Assembly (NCBI GenBank): GCA_009694095.1
Contig: SHVV01000006.1
Location: 1-39,927 of the forward strand
Length of the DNA: 39,927 bases
DNA from: Alphaproteobacteria bacterium
GTDB taxonomy: Bacteria > Pseudomonadota > Alphaproteobacteria > SHVV01
Direction: 5' to 3'
In this document: piece by piece, positions 28,331 to 39,326 of the stretch
Numbering within the stretch: position 1 is the first letter of the stretch
How the letters are laid out: every line of letters begins with the position of its first letter
Position numbers and translations under genes: made by a program
Notes under the pieces: generated by a model
The model's database searches: none
Told to the model about the DNA's origin: nothing
What the model saw: the letters and a program-made list of their open reading frames with translations, nothing else

Positions 28331-28707
28331 GCATGCAAAGCCCGTTGGGGCGCGTCCGCGGCCTCGGTTCGGCCAAGAGCGGGACCAACCATTGGTGGCA
28401 CCAGCGATTGACCGCGTTAGCACTGATCCCGCTCACGGTCTGGTTCGCCGTCTCGCTCGTCGCGATGACCGGGCGCGGCTACGACACGGCGGTCAATTGG
28501 CTCGCTTCGCCGGTTTCCGCCTGCCTGATGATTCTGCTGATCGGCGCCGGCTTCTACCACATGAAGCTCGGCCTGCAGGTGATCATCGAGGACTACATTC
28601 ACGTCGAATGGCAGAAGCTCACGCTGCTCATCGTCATGCAGTTTTGGAGTTGGCTGCTCGGCATCGCCTCTATCATGGCGGTGTTGTGGGTTTGGTTGGG
28701 AGGCTGA
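28327..28707 (+). CDS. sdhD: Succinate dehydrogenase hydrophobic membrane anchor subunit
   Basis: [40 protein letters not shown]...[17 protein letters not shown] overlap with sdhC. Confidence 0.94.
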   Translation: MSMQSPLGRVRGLGSAKSGTNHWWHQRLTALALIPLTVWFAVSLVAMTGRGYDTAVNWLASPVSACLMILLIGAGFYHMKLGLQVIIEDYIHVEWQKLTLLIVMQFWSWLLGIASIMAVLWVWLGG

Positions 28708-28708
28708 C

Positions 28709-30496
28709 ATGGCTGCCTACGACATCATCGACCACACATACGACGTCATCGTCGTCGGCGCCGGCGGCGCCGGGCTTCGCGCCGCGGTCGGCCTCGCCGA
28801 AGCGGGCCTCAAGACCGCTTGCCTCACCAAGGTGTTCCCGACCCGCAGCCACACCGTCGCCGCGCAGGGCGGCATTTCGGCCGCGCTCGGCAACATGGGC
28901 CAAGACGATTGGCGCTGGCATATGTACGACACCGTCAAGGGCGCCGACTGGCTCGGCGACCAAGACGCGATCGAATATATGTGCAAAGAGGGCCCGGCCG
29001 CGATCATCGAGCTCGAGCATTACGGCGTGCCGTTCTCGCGCACCGACGCCGGAACCATCTATCAACGGGCCTTCGGCGGCATGACCGCCGAATTTGGCAA
29101 GCGCATCATTCAACGCACCTGCGCCGCCGCCGACCGCACCGGCCACGCGATTCTGCACACGCTCTATCAACAATCGCTCAAGCACGACGTCGAGTTCTTC
29201 ATCGAGTACTTCTCGCTCGGACTCATCATGGAGAACGGCGTCTGCTGCGGCGTGATGGCGTGGAACCTGGACGACGGCACCGTCCACCGCTTCCGCGCCC
29301 ATCTGGTGATCCTCGCGACCGGCGGCTACGGCCGCGCCTATTTCTCGGCGACCTCGGCCCACACTTGCACCGGCGATGGCAACGCCATGGTGCTCGAAGC
29401 CGGGCTGCCGCTGCAGGACGTCGAGTTCGTCCAGTTTCACCCGACCGGCATCTACGGCTCGGGCGTGCTTATCACCGAGGGCGCGCGCGGCGAGGGCGGC
29501 TTCCTCGTCAACTCGCAGGGCGAGCGCTACATGGAGCGTTACGCGCCCAACGCCAAGGACCTTGCCTCGCGCGACGTCGTCAGCCGAGCGAGTACGATCG
29601 AGATTCTCGAAGGCCGCGGCGTCGGTCCGAACAAGGACCACGTCTTCCTCCACCTCGATCACCTCGATCCCAAGATCCTCGAGGAACGGCTGCCGGGCAT
29701 CAGCGAAAGCGCGCATGTCTTCGCTGGCGTCGACGTGACTCGCCAGCCGATCCCGGTGATTCCGACCGTGCACTACAACATGGGCGGCATCCCGACCAAC
29801 TACCTGGGCGAGGTGTTGATCCGCAAGGGCGACGACCCGGATTGCGTGGTGCCCGGATTGATGGCGATCGGCGAAGCGGCGTGCGTCTCGGTGCATGGCG
29901 CCAATCGGCTCGGCTCAAACTCGCTGCTTGATCTCGTCGTGTTCGGCCGCGCCGCCGCGATTCGCGCCGCTCAAGTGGTCAAGCCCAACACCTCACATGC
30001 TCCGCTCAAGGCGAGAGCGGGAGATGAAGCGGTGGCCAAGCTCGATTACTACCGCCACGTCAAAGGCAAACTGCCGACGGCGGCGATCCGCTTGAGCATG
30101 CAGAAGGTCATGCAGGCCAATTGCGCCGTGTTCCGTACCGGCGAAGTGATGGCCGAGGGCGTCAGAAAACTCGAAGAGGTGCGCCAGTCGATGAGCGAGA
30201 TCGGCGTCACCGACCGCTCAATGATCTGGAACTCCGACTTGATGGAGACGCTCGAGCTCGACAACCTGATGCAGCAGGCGATTTGCACCATGCACGCCGC
30301 CGCCAACCGCAAGGAAAGCCGCGGCGGCCACGCGCGCGAGGACTTCAAGAACCGCGACGATGCCAACTGGATGAAGCACACGCTGGTTTCGTACGACAAG
30401 AAGACCGGCAAGGTGTCGATCGACTATCGCCCGGTTCACGCCTACACGCTGACCGACGAGGTCGAGTACATCCCGCCCAAGGCGCGGACGTACTGA
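28709..30496 (+). CDS. sdhA: Succinate dehydrogenase flavoprotein subunit
   Basis: [59 protein letters not shown]. Confidence 0.97.
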   Translation: MAAYDIIDHTYDVIVVGAGGAGLRAAVGLAEAGLKTACLTKVFPTRSHTVAAQGGISAALGNMGQDDWRWHMYDTVKGADWLGDQDAIEYMCKEGPAAIIELEHYGVPFSRTDAGTIYQRAFGGMTAEFGKRIIQRTCAAADRTGHAILHTLYQQSLKHDVEFFIEYFSLGLIMENGVCCGVMAWNLDDGTVHRFRAHLVILATGGYGRAYFSATSAHTCTGDGNAMVLEAGLPLQDVEFVQFHPTGIYGSGVLITEGARGEGGFLVNSQGERYMERYAPNAKDLASRDVVSRASTIEILEGRGVGPNKDHVFLHLDHLDPKILEERLPGISESAHVFAGVDVTRQPIPVIPTVHYNMGGIPTNYLGEVLIRKGDDPDCVVPGLMAIGEAACVSVHGANRLGSNSLLDLVVFGRAAAIRAAQVVKPNTSHAPLKARAGDEAVAKLDYYRHVKGKLPTAAIRLSMQKVMQANCAVFRTGEVMAEGVRKLEEVRQSMSEIGVTDRSMIWNSDLMETLELDNLMQQAICTMHAAANRKESRGGHAREDFKNRDDANWMKHTLVSYDKKTGKVSIDYRPVHAYTLTDEVEYIPPKARTY

Positions 30497-30524
30497 GCGT
30501 CACCGGAACAACGAGGACACGCCC

Positions 30525-31307
30525 ATGGCCGAATTCACACTGCCGCAGAACTCGAAGGTTCGTCCCGGCAAGACGCATGCGGCGCCGACCGGCGCCAAGC
30601 GGACCAAGAAGTTCAAGGTCTACCGCTGGAATCCGGACGACAAGAAGAACCCGCAGGTCGATATCTACGAGGTCGACCTCGACAGCTGCGGGCCGATGAT
30701 CCTGGACGGGCTGATCAAGATCAAGAACGAGATCGACTCGACGCTGACCTTCCGGCGCTCCTGCCGCGAGGGCGTGTGTGGCAGTTGCGCGATGAACATC
30801 GACGGCACCAACACGCTCGCCTGCACCAAGGCGATCGGCAACGTCAAGGGCGACGTCAAGGTCTACCCGCTGCCGCATCTGCCGGTGGTCAAGGATTTGG
30901 TGCCCAACCTCAACACGTTTTACGCCCAATACAAGTCGATCAAGCCGTGGCTGCAATCGGAATCACCACCGCCGCCCGACCGCGAGCGCAAGCAGTCGCC
31001 CGACGAACGCAAGAAGCTCGATGGTCTTTGGGAATGCATCCTTTGCGCCTCGTGCTCGACCAGCTGCCCGAGCTATTGGTGGAACGGCGAGCGCTACCTC
31101 GGCCCGGCGATCCTTTTGCAGGCCTATCGCTTCCTGGTCGATTCCCGCGACGAAGCGACCGGCGAGCGGCTCGATAACCTCGAGGACCCGTTCCGGCTAT
31201 ACCGCTGTCACACGATCCTAAATTGCACCAAGACCTGCCCCAAGGGCCTCAACCCGGCCAAGGCGATCGCCGAGATCAAGAAGATGATGGTCGAGCGACA
31301 GGTCTAA
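30525..31307 (+). CDS. sdhB: Succinate dehydrogenase iron-sulfur subunit
   Basis: [71 protein letters not shown]. Confidence 0.97.
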   Translation: MAEFTLPQNSKVRPGKTHAAPTGAKRTKKFKVYRWNPDDKKNPQVDIYEVDLDSCGPMILDGLIKIKNEIDSTLTFRRSCREGVCGSCAMNIDGTNTLACTKAIGNVKGDVKVYPLPHLPVVKDLVPNLNTFYAQYKSIKPWLQSESPPPPDRERKQSPDERKKLDGLWECILCASCSTSCPSYWWNGERYLGPAILLQAYRFLVDSRDEATGERLDNLEDPFRLYRCHTILNCTKTCPKGLNPAKAIAEIKKMMVERQV

Positions 31308-31333
31308 CGTGGCTCGATTCAGCGCACTGTGCA

Positions 31334-31367
31334 AAACCGCCGGCCGTAGCGCCGGCGGTTTCGTTTC
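31334..31367 (+). terminator. Rho-independent-type terminator downstream of sdhB
   Basis: 11-bp stem aaaccgccggc-cgtagc-gccggcggttt followed by cgtttc. Confidence 0.75.
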
Positions 31368-31388
31368 TGGCGCGTCGATGCCGAGCCG

Positions 31389-31784
31389 CTACTTCTTAGT
31401 TCGCGACAGAGAAATCTTGCACTTGCCGTTCAGACTGCCGAGTTTCTGCCAGCCTTCTACATCGAGACGGTCACCATCAATTTTTCTGGAAAAATCCGAA
31501 GATCCGTGTACGCCGGCCATAAAATCGATGGAAACGCGCAGCAATACTTGCTCACCGGAATCCAATTGACCCGAGATTAATAGCGCGTAGGTCGGTCCCG
31601 TTTCTCGGTACTCGTATTTCTCATTCGTGACGACACTGGGACCTCTCGCCGGTCTATTCTTGGTAAGGGCGTCGCACGTCATTGTGCCTGACCACTCCCC
31701 GTCATATGTGGGGGCGGATGCCGATGGGGTGCCGGCCGCGAGAACCAGAAGGCCGAGAACGTTGGCAAAAACCCGTTTCGTCAT
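31389..31784 (-). CDS. Small secreted protein of unknown function
   Basis: MTKRVFANVLGLLVLAAGTPSASA signal peptide, then PTYDGEWSGTMTCDALTKNRPARGPSVV...NGKCKISLSRTKK. Confidence 0.65.
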   Translation of the reverse strand: MTKRVFANVLGLLVLAAGTPSASAPTYDGEWSGTMTCDALTKNRPARGPSVVTNEKYEYRETGPTYALLISGQLDSGEQVLLRVSIDFMAGVHGSSDFSRKIDGDRLDVEGWQKLGSLNGKCKISLSRTKK

Positions 31785-31944
31785 CTGCCCCACTCCTTCG
31801 CTTTGTCGCCCAATGGCCTCGGCAACGATCGCCATAGGCCGCAGCTTTTTCATCGCTAATTGACTATTGTAGTACTTTGCGCACCCAACCCTCTGATTCG
31901 AGGTTTTTCCTCGAAGCGATCCCCTCCTTTGGGAGACGAACGCC

Positions 31945-33441
<1,497 letters not shown>

Positions 33442-33447
33442 GCGGCG

Positions 33448-33822
33448 TTAGAAGCGTTCGCCGTCGTCGAGGTCCGTGGCAGCAACATTAGGTTCGGTCG
33501 CGACCGCCGACGGATGCGGTCGGAACGCGGCGATCGACCCCAAACACTTGAAATTTTTCTCCGTCTCGATCGAACCGCGCGGCTCGCAGAAACGGCGGTC
33601 GCTCCGAACCAGTCTGTCGATGATCCGGCAATCGCGACCGGTCGTGAGGTCGAGCGCGTGTTAGACGAGACCACTGCCCGAGGTCGCGGTCGCAGCGGCC
33701 GAGATGGCCGTTGCGGCCTGATCGAGAAAAGGCACGCCCAACATCGACGCGACGCAGCCGCCGAGGTTCAGCGCCAGGAGCGCTGCAAGCGCGACGCGCC
33801 CACCTAGCTTAACAACGAACAT
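33448..33822 (-). pseudogene. Small lipoprotein-like gene interrupted by in-frame TAA (codon 54)
   Basis: MFVVKLGGRVALAALLALNLGGCVASMLGVPFLDQAATAISAAATATSGSGLV*HALDLTTGRDCRIIDRLVRSDRRFCEPRGSIETEKNF...DDGERF*; lipobox LGGC; TAA at 33661-33663. Not in the supplied ORF track as one ORF. Confidence 0.6.
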
Positions 33823-33912
33823 CGAGCGTCATCCGCGCACTGTCGCTGCGTCGACCCGGACCAAGAAGCTCATAGCTTCGATCGACGGCGAGCACGAGAG
33901 CTTTTAAGCCGC

Positions 33913-34794
33913 CTACCACCGAAGCGCAGCGAGCGCGGCCTGCGGCCGGTACCCGCCAACGCGGCAGGCCGCCGCGATTTTCGCGCCGTCGGGTGTCTCT
34001 CCGGGCGCGATGCCGAGTTCGGCGGCGTGGATCCCCGAAGTGATGAAATAGCCATCGACGCCGGCGCCGTTCGCTCCGGCAATGTCAGTCCTGAGCGAAT
34101 CGCCGACCGCGAACACCTGATGGCGCTCGATGCCATCGAAGGTCGCAAAGCAGGCAGCGTACGCCGCGGCGTGCGGCTTGCCGTGGTAGGCGACGCGGCC
34201 GCCTAACCGTTCATAGGCCGCGGCGAGCTGGCCAGCGCACGGCACGTGGCGCGTCCCACGTTGCACCTCATGGTCGGGGTTGGCGCAAATCAGCGGCAGG
34301 TCGCGCTCCAACGCTTCGGCTAGGAAGGCGCCGTAGTCGGCAACTGTTTCGGTGTCGTCATCGAGAAGGCCGGTGACGACAATGAATGACGCAGTGCTCA
34401 GCCGATCGACGACGGTATAGTCGAGCGCCTCCATCAGACCCCAGTCGCGCTCCGGGCCAAGGCGAAAGTATCGGCGGCCGAGCCCGGCGTGAAACCCGTC
34501 GCCGCGTGCCGTCAGCGCGGCGCGGGTCAGATCGCCCGAGGTGATGATTGAATCATAGGCGCTCCGCGGAATGCCGAGCTCGACCAGACGCTGCACGACT
34601 TCGGACGAGCGCCGTGGCGCGTTCGATAGTAGCAGCGTCCGAATTTTTGCGTCGCGGAAGCGGCCGAGACAAGCGACCGCCGATGGAAACGCTTCGAGTC
34701 CGTTGTGAATGACCCCCCACAGGTCGAGGATCGCCGCCCGGTAGCGCCCGGCGATCCCGCGAAAGCCGGGCAGTATCGGCACGTCGTCGATCAT
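33913..34794 (-). CDS. HAD-superfamily class IIA hydrolase (TIGR01459-type)
   Basis: AAILDLWGVIHNGLEAFPSAVACL, LLLSNAPRRSSEV, YHGKPHAAAYAACF, VFAVGDSLRTDIAGANGAGVDGYFITSGIH. Confidence 0.88.
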   Translation of the reverse strand: MIDDVPILPGFRGIAGRYRAAILDLWGVIHNGLEAFPSAVACLGRFRDAKIRTLLLSNAPRRSSEVVQRLVELGIPRSAYDSIITSGDLTRAALTARGDGFHAGLGRRYFRLGPERDWGLMEALDYTVVDRLSTASFIVVTGLLDDDTETVADYGAFLAEALERDLPLICANPDHEVQRGTRHVPCAGQLAAAYERLGGRVAYHGKPHAAAYAACFATFDGIERHQVFAVGDSLRTDIAGANGAGVDGYFITSGIHAAELGIAPGETPDGAKIAAACRVGGYRPQAALAALRW

Positions 34795-34807
34795 GCGTTT
34801 ATCCTAT

Positions 34808-36003
34808 TCAATGCTCGAAACGGCTGGGCTTCGGCTCGCCGAACAGATAATCCTGCGCGTAGTCGATGTTGTGATCGATCAGATTGATGGCGACTGCTTC
34901 GGTTTCGACCCGTTCGGCGATCAGCCCGATACCGATTCGGCGCAGCGCCACCGACAGATCCTCGATATGGACCGGAAGGTCGGCCTGGTGGCGGGCCGAC
35001 ATCAGCGTTTCGGCGTTGACCTTGAGGAACTTGACGCCACGCTTCGCCAACTCGGAAATATCGAAGTGCAACGAGCGCACATGGTCGATCGAGAGTCCGA
35101 AGCGCAACTTCGCCAAGCGATCGAGGTTGCCCCGACGCTCGGATCGGTAAGAGTATCTTGCTCGAACTCGAAAAACAGCATCGGCGCCAATTCGGTGTTG
35201 TGCTGTAAAAAATCGACGAACTGCGAAAAAAAATCGCGATCGAGCAAAGAGGAACGCGAGATATTGAAAAAAACTCGAACCCCGATTCATCGCTAATAAC
35301 CCGACGCACGAGCTGGACGCAACAGATCAACAGCAGATTGTCGATCGTCGCGACGAAGCCGCGCTCGGCAGCGACGGCGATGTATCGCTCGGGCAGGATC
35401 ACGCGGCCGTCTTCCTCTCGTATCCGCGACAGAACTTCGCAGAACCGAACTTGAAGCGCCGGCAAACGGACGATCGGTTGCAGATACAGATCAAACCAAT
35501 TCTCGCGCAGGGCGCGCTTGGTGATTTCCAACACGTCGGCCTGCGCCAGCGACTTCGGTTGGATCATTGGCAGAGGCTGTATCGAATTGGACAGCGCGTC
35601 GTTCTTCGCCGTTGGTACCGCGTTGCCCCCGCTTGACGTTGAGATGCGTTAGCAGGCTGCGCAGAACCCGCATCTCGGAAACGATCTCGTTGTTCGAGCG
35701 AGCAACGTCGCCGTCCGACGCGAGAACTGTGAGCTCGGCCATTTTGGCTTCGGTCGCCGCCAGTTCACTTTTCAGGTCATCATGCGAAGCGCGAAGCGCC
35801 CGAACGTGATGCGACAGGCGCGGGTTGAGAGCGATCTGTGAAGCGACCACATGAATGAGTGCGCCGGCCACCAGAACGAAACTTGCGGCACCGTAGGCCG
35901 TCGATCCGGCCAGCGCTGGGTTGTCGTGCGGCAACCAGTAGCCGAAGCTGGCGGCAGCGGCGCTGTAGCCGAGCGGGATCGAGAGGTGCCAGTACCATTT
36001 CAT
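34808..36003 (-). pseudogene. Membrane-anchored degenerate EAL-domain protein, disrupted by three frameshifts
   Basis: Frame pieces in order: MKWYWHLSIPLGYSAAAAS...SLLTHLNVKRG | GNAVPTAKNDALSNSIQPLPMIQPKSLAQADVLEITKRALRENWFDLYLQPIVRLPALQVRFCEVLSRIREEDGRVILPERYIAVAAERGFVATIDNLLL... | VFFNISRSSLLDRDFFSQFVDFLQHNTELAPMLFFEFEQDTL | NLDRLAKLRFGLSIDHVRSLHFDISELAKRGVKFLKVNAETL...IAERVETEAVAINLIDHNIDYAQDYLFGEPKPSRFEH*. Confidence 0.8.
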
Positions 36004-36090
36004 GGCGCTATGCGGGACCTTCGCTCACCGTTGGAGAGCGTAACGACTTGGCAGGGTGGCGGCAGGGTAGCGCCTGACTTCACGCGGCTG

Positions 36091-37152
36091 TTATAGCGCA
36101 TCGCGCCCGACTGCGTCGGCAACCGACGCTAAGCCGTCGCGGACAAGCAGGTCCGCGAGTTCGCGTTTGATCCGGCGAACCAACCCGGGACCTTCGAAGA
36201 CGAGCGCGGTGTAGAGTTGGACCAGGCTCGCGCCGGCGCGGATCTTGGCGTAGGCGTCGGCGGCTGAAGCGATACCGCCAACCCCGATCAGCGGAATCCG
36301 GCCCGCCGTCAGTCGATACATGTCGCGCAGGACCGCGAGCGAGGGCGCGAAAAGTGGTGCGCCGCTCAAGCCCCCCGCTTCGTCCCGGGCGGCGCTCTTG
36401 AGACCTTTGCGCGCCGCAACCGTAGTGTTGCCGACAATCAATCCGTCGAGCTTTTTTTCCAACGCGACGGCGGCGATGGCGGCCCGTTCGTCCGGGTCCA
36501 GATCAGGCGCGATTTTCGCGAGAATTGGGACCGGATGCACGCCGGCACGAGCCGCTACTTGGCGCGCAGCGTCGAGCCGGTCCAGCAACTCGAAGAGAGC
36601 TGCTCGACTTTGCAGCGCCCGCAGCCCCGGCGTGTTCGGCGAGGAGACATTGACGACGACATACGACGCATATGGCGCGAGCGCCGCGTACCCGGCGACG
36701 TAATCGGCGATCCGGTCAGCGCTATCCTTGTTGGCACCGACGTTGGCGCCGACGATGCCGGTGCTGCGGCGACCCGCGAGGCGGCCGGCCGAGGCGGCAA
36801 GCCCATGGTTGTTGAAGCCCAGCCGGTTCACCACCGCTCGATCTTCGACGAGGCGAAATAGTCGGGGTTTGGCGTTGCCCGTCTGCGGGCGCGGCGTCGT
36901 CGAACCGACCTCGACGAAGCCAAAGCCTATTCCCAACATAGCGTCAACGACGAGCGCATCTTTGTCGAAGCCGGCTGCAAGCCCGACTGGATTGGGAAAA
37001 ACGAGCCCGAGAACGCGAACGGCGAGAACTGCGGGGTCTGGCTCCGGTTCGGCCTTGAAGAGTCCAGATCCCAGCGCCCGGAGGGTTAGCCTATGCGCGA
37101 CCTCCGGATCGAGCCGGTGGAGAACGGGACGTACAATGGAGAACAGCTTCAT
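36091..37152 (-). CDS. pyrD: Dihydroorotate dehydrogenase (quinone)
   Basis: NPVGLAAGFDKDALVVDAML, VEVGSTTPRPQTGNAKPRLFRLVEDRAVVNRLGFNN, VVNVSSPNTPGLRALQ, GVGGIASAADAYAKIRAGASLVQLYTALV. Confidence 0.95.
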   Translation of the reverse strand: MKLFSIVRPVLHRLDPEVAHRLTLRALGSGLFKAEPEPDPAVLAVRVLGLVFPNPVGLAAGFDKDALVVDAMLGIGFGFVEVGSTTPRPQTGNAKPRLFRLVEDRAVVNRLGFNNHGLAASAGRLAGRRSTGIVGANVGANKDSADRIADYVAGYAALAPYASYVVVNVSSPNTPGLRALQSRAALFELLDRLDAARQVAARAGVHPVPILAKIAPDLDPDERAAIAAVALEKKLDGLIVGNTTVAARKGLKSAARDEAGGLSGAPLFAPSLAVLRDMYRLTAGRIPLIGVGGIASAADAYAKIRAGASLVQLYTALVFEGPGLVRRIKRELADLLVRDGLASVADAVGRDAL

Positions 37153-37233
37153 CACGATCGGCGCCGGCACTGTACAAAATACTCGGTTGCTCGGAAAGGT
37201 AGGTCAGTACTATGGGGTAGACTGGTAGCCAAG

Positions 37234-38526
37234 ATGAAACTATTCCCCACCGTCCTTTTCGCCTCGATCGTTCTCGTCGGTCCGCCCGCGTTTTCCCAGC
37301 CGATCCACGATGCCGGTCAAGACATCTTCGATCGCATCAACGGGGCGATCGCAGCCACGTGCGCCCACCCCAACGATACGCTGAAGCAAATGGCAGCGCA
37401 TTTGGGGAGCGGCGCAGCACCGGTCTACCACCAGGTCCTTCGCCGCCGTGCGGTCGTGGCCGGTTGGCAGCGCGCCTTCACCCTCAAGACCTACGGCCTC
37501 CTCGAAGTGACTCGGATCCAGCCGACCGACGCCAGCGGCCAGATAACGGCCGAATTTTCGCTCGCCCTCGGCGAGCGTCTGCTGCCGACTCTCTCGGTGC
37601 TAGCGACGATCGATTGCCGCGTGCTCGAAGGTCGGCGCTTGGCCTATGACGGCAACGGTCAGCTCGAAAGTCTGATCGTCCTCGACGCCGACCTTGCGAC
37701 CATTGGCCCGGGCGCGAAACTCAATCCTGAATTCCCACCGGCCGTGGCTGGCGATTCCGCCAGCGAAGCTATCCGCGTCGCGATCGTCGACACCGGTATC
37801 AACTATCAGCTGCCGATCTTTGCCCGCGCGCTCGCCCGCAACCGTCACGGCCAACCACTCGGCTACGACTATTGGGATCTCGACCCGTTTCCATTCGACA
37901 GCGATCCGCGGCGCTCGCCGTTCTATCCCATGCATCAGGGCACTCGCACGGCGAGCGTGATCGTGAACGAGGCGCCGGCGGCGAAGATCGTCCCTTACCG
38001 CTTTCCTTATCCCGATGTCAGCCTGATGGCCGATCTCGTGCGCGACGCCGACGATGCCGGCGCCCGGATCGTCGCGATCGCGTTCTCCGGCGGCGAAGGC
38101 GAATGGGACGCCTTCATCGAGGCAGCCGAATCGCGGCCCAACATGTTGATCATCGCCGCGGCCGGCCCCGGCGGCGCCAATCTCGATGTCACCGCCGAGC
38201 CTCCGGCGACTCTAACGCTGCCAAATATCATCATCGTTACGGCAGCCGATCGCCGCGGACGCATACTCGAGGGCGCAAATTTCGGCCCTCGTTCAGTCCA
38301 CCTCGCCATGGTAGCGGACGACGTCGCCGTGGTCGATTTCTCCGGCCGGCCCGGGCGCGCAGCCGGCACCGGAATAGCCGCGGCGCGGCTGGCGGCCCTC
38401 GCCGCACGCTTGCTTGCCCGCAATCCGACCTGGACGATGAAAGAACTTCGCCGCGAGCTTTTCATCCTCGGTCGCACCGTGGCCGGCGAGCCGGCGCGCA
38501 CGCGCCATGGCGTGATCATGGAGTGA
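37234..38526 (+). CDS. Secreted subtilisin-fold (S8/S53-like) protein, predicted catalytically inactive
   Basis: Signal peptide MKLFPTVLFASIVLVGPPAFSQ; VAIVDTGIN (Asp motif), MHQGTRTASVIV (His motif region), IIAAAGPGGANLD, AGTGIAAARLAALAARLL (Ser motif region reads GTG). Confidence 0.7.
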   Translation: MKLFPTVLFASIVLVGPPAFSQPIHDAGQDIFDRINGAIAATCAHPNDTLKQMAAHLGSGAAPVYHQVLRRRAVVAGWQRAFTLKTYGLLEVTRIQPTDASGQITAEFSLALGERLLPTLSVLATIDCRVLEGRRLAYDGNGQLESLIVLDADLATIGPGAKLNPEFPPAVAGDSASEAIRVAIVDTGINYQLPIFARALARNRHGQPLGYDYWDLDPFPFDSDPRRSPFYPMHQGTRTASVIVNEAPAAKIVPYRFPYPDVSLMADLVRDADDAGARIVAIAFSGGEGEWDAFIEAAESRPNMLIIAAAGPGGANLDVTAEPPATLTLPNIIIVTAADRRGRILEGANFGPRSVHLAMVADDVAVVDFSGRPGRAAGTGIAAARLAALAARLLARNPTWTMKELRRELFILGRTVAGEPARTRHGVIME

Positions 38527-38576
38527 ACGCCCATTTGCCGACTTGAAGCGAAAGTGAGCCGCTTGCTCCGCTCGAC

Positions 38577-39269
38577 TCAAAGCAGCGAAGAGAACAAGGT
38601 CTGTTCCGGCTCGATGCAGCCAGCATCGTCGTTCTTAACCGAATTGACCCGGATCGAGACCCGTGTCACGGCGAGTTCGCCCGCGTAAGGCTTTAGAAGC
38701 GCATCGGGCGTTGCGCCGGCGCTGGCCCGAAGCCACGATTCGTGGTCGCGTTTTGGTAGGATGACCGGCATGCGCTCGTGCAGCACGCGGAGCTCCTCGT
38801 TAGCTTCTGTCGTGACGATCGTGCAACTTTGGATCGGTCCCGCCCCTCCTGGCGCCGGCGGATGCCAGCGATCCCATAACCCGGCAAAGACGAACGGCCG
38901 GCCATCGGGCGGCGCGATCAGATACGGCTGTTTGATCTTGCCCTCGATCTTCCACTCGTAAAATCCGTCGGCGAGGATGAGGCAACGGCGTCGAGCGAAC
39001 GCGTCGCGAAATGCTGGTTTTTCCTTAAGGGTGTCGGCGCGGGCATTGATGGTCTTGGCGCCGAACGCCAGGTCCTTGGCCCAAGCCGGGATCAGGCCCC
39101 AACGAAACGTCGCGAGTTCGGACTGGCCATCGGCACCAATCCGAACCGCATGCACCGGATCGGTCGGCGCGATATTGTAGCGGGGCGGTGCGTTCGGAAT
39201 CGCCCCAGTCAGCGATAGGTATTCGAAATATTCGGCCCAGGTGACCGAGCGCTTGAAGCGGCCGCACAT
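38577..39269 (-). CDS. SRAP (SOS response-associated peptidase, YedK/HMCES-like) protein
   Basis: MCGRFKRSVTWAEYFEY (Cys2), PPRYNIAPTDPVHAVR, FRWGLIPAWAKD, INARADTLKEKPAFRDAFARRRCLILADGFYEW, LHERMPVIL. Confidence 0.95.
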   Translation of the reverse strand: MCGRFKRSVTWAEYFEYLSLTGAIPNAPPRYNIAPTDPVHAVRIGADGQSELATFRWGLIPAWAKDLAFGAKTINARADTLKEKPAFRDAFARRRCLILADGFYEWKIEGKIKQPYLIAPPDGRPFVFAGLWDRWHPPAPGGAGPIQSCTIVTTEANEELRVLHERMPVILPKRDHESWLRASAGATPDALLKPYAGELAVTRVSIRVNSVKNDDAGCIEPEQTLFSSLL

Positions 39270-39326
39270 TGACCTTCGGTCCCTCCTCTCCTAGCCAACG
39301 GAGACGATCGATTCCGGGAGGCCCAC

